Below, one piece after another: positions 62,592 through 64,000 of a DNA stretch of 64,000 nucleotides. The stretch's first letter is position 1; every line of letters starts with the position of its first letter. A model generated the notes under the pieces. It saw nothing but the letters and a program-made list of their open reading frames with translations. It made no database searches and had not been told where the DNA came from. The stretch spans positions 372,001 to 436,000 of the forward strand of contig JAEUUC010000010.1 in the NCBI GenBank assembly GCA_016787665.1. Reading direction: 5' to 3'. This stretch comes from Cyclobacteriaceae bacterium. Its GTDB lineage: Bacteria; Bacteroidota; Bacteroidia; Cytophagales; Cyclobacteriaceae. The position numbers and the translations under genes are program-made.

Positions 62592-63458
62592 ATGACGGAG
62601 ACTTTTCGCTGTCCTGTTTGCCACAACAGCACGTGGCAGCCTTGGTTGGTTTGCCGCGACTACACTACCTCGCAGGAAGACTTTCAACTTCAGCGCTGCG
62701 GTGTTTGTGGTCTCATCGCAACCCACCCCGCACCACCCGAAAGCGAACTACCGCGCTATTACCAATCCGAAGATTATATCTCGCACACGGGCGGGTCGAA
62801 AAAGCTCATGGATGTAGCTTATCGCTGGGTGCGCGAACGTAACATTCGGTGGAAAGAAAAAACACTTCGTCAGTTCAGTTCCGCTACCAGCCTGCTCGAC
62901 TATGGCTGCGGCACCGGTGAGTTGATTGCTCATTGCCATCAAAGCGGGTGGCGTGTGCAGGGTGTAGAGCCAAATGAAAAAGCCCGCATTGCGGCAACGC
63001 AACACGGAGTATCTGTAACGCCCGATCTCTCGCCAATCACGGATAGCTTCGCAGCCGTTTCGCTGTGGCACGTATTGGAACATGTACCGAACCCTGCGCA
63101 AACGCTTGCTAACCTTATAACCCGATTGGAGAAGGATGGCACAATTTTTATTGCGGTACCGAATTGCGCCAGTGCCGATGCCCAGCATTACGGTCCTTTC
63201 TGGGCCGGCTATGATGTGCCCCGGCATCTCTGGCATTTTCAGCAGCCCACCATGAAACAACTCCTGACCCAAGTCGGCCTCAACCTTCTGGCCACCGTCC
63301 CCATGAAGTGGGACGCCTATTACGTCTCGTTGTTGAGTGAGAAATATAACGGCCGCAGCATAGCCCCCCTCCGCGGATTCTGGCGTGGCGTTCAATCCAA
63401 CCAACGCGCAGCCACCTCTGGCGAATACAGCAGCCTACTCTACATCGCGAAAAGATGA
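62592..63458 (+). CDS. Class I SAM-dependent methyltransferase with N-terminal zinc ribbon
   Basis: 288 residues. N-terminal CxxC pairs (CPVC at 6-9; CGVC about 37-40), then a Methyltransf_23/UbiG-like domain: LLDYGCGTGELIAHC, VEPNEKARI, and SLWHVLEHVPNPAQTL (the post-IV LEHV motif), finishing with WAGYDVPRHLWHF. This build is seen in sugar or surface-polymer methyltransferases and hypothetical O-antigen enzymes. The zinc ribbon implies a special substrate. It follows mnmG without a gap and overlaps the next gene by 4 bp. Confidence 0.87.
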   Translation: MTETFRCPVCHNSTWQPWLVCRDYTTSQEDFQLQRCGVCGLIATHPAPPESELPRYYQSEDYISHTGGSKKLMDVAYRWVRERNIRWKEKTLRQFSSATSLLDYGCGTGELIAHCHQSGWRVQGVEPNEKARIAATQHGVSVTPDLSPITDSFAAVSLWHVLEHVPNPAQTLANLITRLEKDGTIFIAVPNCASADAQHYGPFWAGYDVPRHLWHFQQPTMKQLLTQVGLNLLATVPMKWDAYYVSLLSEKYNGRSIAPLRGFWRGVQSNQRAATSGEYSSLLYIAKR

Positions 63459-64000
63459 ATGATATTCGATTTCTTCTGGTTGCTGTATTGTGCTGGGCCT
63501 GCGCCAGCCAAACCCAGCCTACAGGTGGGCCGCGGGACAAGACACCGCCAAAGCTGATCTCCTCTTCGCCCGCGCCCAATCAAAAAAATTTTAAGGGCAC
63601 TTCGGTTGAGTTAGCCTTTGATGAATATGTAAAACTGAAAGACCCCAAGGACGAAATCCTGATCTCACCGTCCATGGGAAAAGACGTAAACTATGTGGCG
63701 CGAAAAAATAAAGTGATCATCACCCCGAAACGCCCGTGGCGGGATAGCACCACGTACAGCATCAGCTTCCGCGATGGTGTGCAAGACATTACCGAAAGCA
63801 ATCCCGCTGACAACCTTCGCCTCGCCTTTAGCACCGGCAACGAAATTGATTCCCTCCGGATTTCCGGAAAACTGAAAGACGCCCTCCGTACAAAAATCCC
63901 AGCCGGTTACACCGTAGCTGTATACACAGCCGATACATTTGACATCTTCCGGCACACACCTTCCTACTTCTCCCGCAGCACAAAAAAAGGAACGTTCTCC
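63455..64000 (+). CDS. Ig-like domain lipoprotein, N-terminal fragment
   Basis: Runs off the right edge; 182 codons are present from ATG 63455 (overlapping the methyltransferase stop as ATGA), with no internal stop. Begins MNDIRFLLVAVLCWACASQT, probably a lipoprotein signal, then PTGGPRDKTPPKLISSSPAP and a Big_5/Ig-like beta-sandwich (VELAFDEYVKLKDPKDEI, VIITPKRPWRDSTTYSISF, NLRLAFSTGN). The TGGPRDxxPP start is typical of Bacteroidota Ig-like lipoproteins. These are often surface-exposed. Third gene of the mnmG transcript by spacing. Confidence 0.85.
   Translation, partial: MNDIRFLLVAVLCWACASQTQPTGGPRDKTPPKLISSSPAPNQKNFKGTSVELAFDEYVKLKDPKDEILISPSMGKDVNYVARKNKVIITPKRPWRDSTTYSISFRDGVQDITESNPADNLRLAFSTGNEIDSLRISGKLKDALRTKIPAGYTVAVYTADTFDIFRHTPSYFSRSTKKGTFS

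Noticed and set aside
1..64000. tRNA, rRNA, CRISPR, prophage
   Set aside because: No cloverleaf T-arm motif, conserved rRNA segment, spaced repeat array or phage structural gene was noticed by eye; a tRNAscan-type run would be decisive.

Overview
The window reads as chromosome from a gliding-type Bacteroidota, most likely Cytophagales. The evidence is a GldJ-type gliding lipoprotein, a GldL-like membrane protein, many lipoproteins with Bacteroidota-style lipoboxes, the DUF4175-ATPase-ybeY-mnmG cluster, near absence of Shine-Dalgarno sequences, and promoters of the Bacteroidota form (TTTG, 19-20 bases, TAnnTTTG). Most of the DNA is GC-rich by eye, densely coded and housekeeping in character. 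No rRNA, tRNA, CRISPR array, phage gene, transposase or integrase was found.

Layout. 1-6685: a cut-off secreted protein, a small YxWVPGRY protein, a TPR protein with a lipid kinase, RDD/DUF5684 membrane proteins, DinB, DUF2306 and a large lipoprotein. 6851-15176: an M14 carboxypeptidase, then a minus-strand block with rpiB-tatC, glyA, an S41 lipoprotein protease and two TPM-domain proteins. 15342-26906: a sortilin-like beta-propeller protein, a phosphoesterase, tag, mfd, gldJ, comF and an AhpD-like protein. 26918-41122: DUF4010, a VIT1-type transporter, a TPR protein, a 126-bp perfect-ended inverted repeat beside a C-terminally truncated M20 peptidase gene, a CYTH protein, a tricorn-like protease, a NarL-type two-component pair, and an MBL hydrolase.

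41190-52600 differs from the rest. It is mostly AT-rich, uses both strands, and is punctuated by four copies of a ~150-bp repeat carrying a GTTAGGC/GTTATGC core, plus other imperfect inverted repeats whose right arms end in GTTAGCC. Between them lie unrelated modules: a two-gene membrane/coiled-coil unit, a standalone OLD-type ATPase-TOPRIM protein (candidate phage defence), an RDD gene, an ABC ATPase with a permease-M1 peptidase fusion, a frameshifted TPR-adenylate cyclase, and a tiny membrane protein. The architecture resembles a cassette array without a visible integrase. One junction (44413-44624) is an internal-deletion copy of another (52142-52580).

52630-64000 returns to ordinary chromosome: an SDR enzyme, a SecD-head-like lipoprotein, NTF2-like and GNAT proteins, a PadR operon with a palindromic operator over its promoter, then DUF4175, an RsbW-like ATPase, ybeY, two parS-like palindromes, mnmG, a methyltransferase and a cut-off Ig-like lipoprotein. 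Coordinates were read by eye; family names rest on recognised motifs, not on searches.
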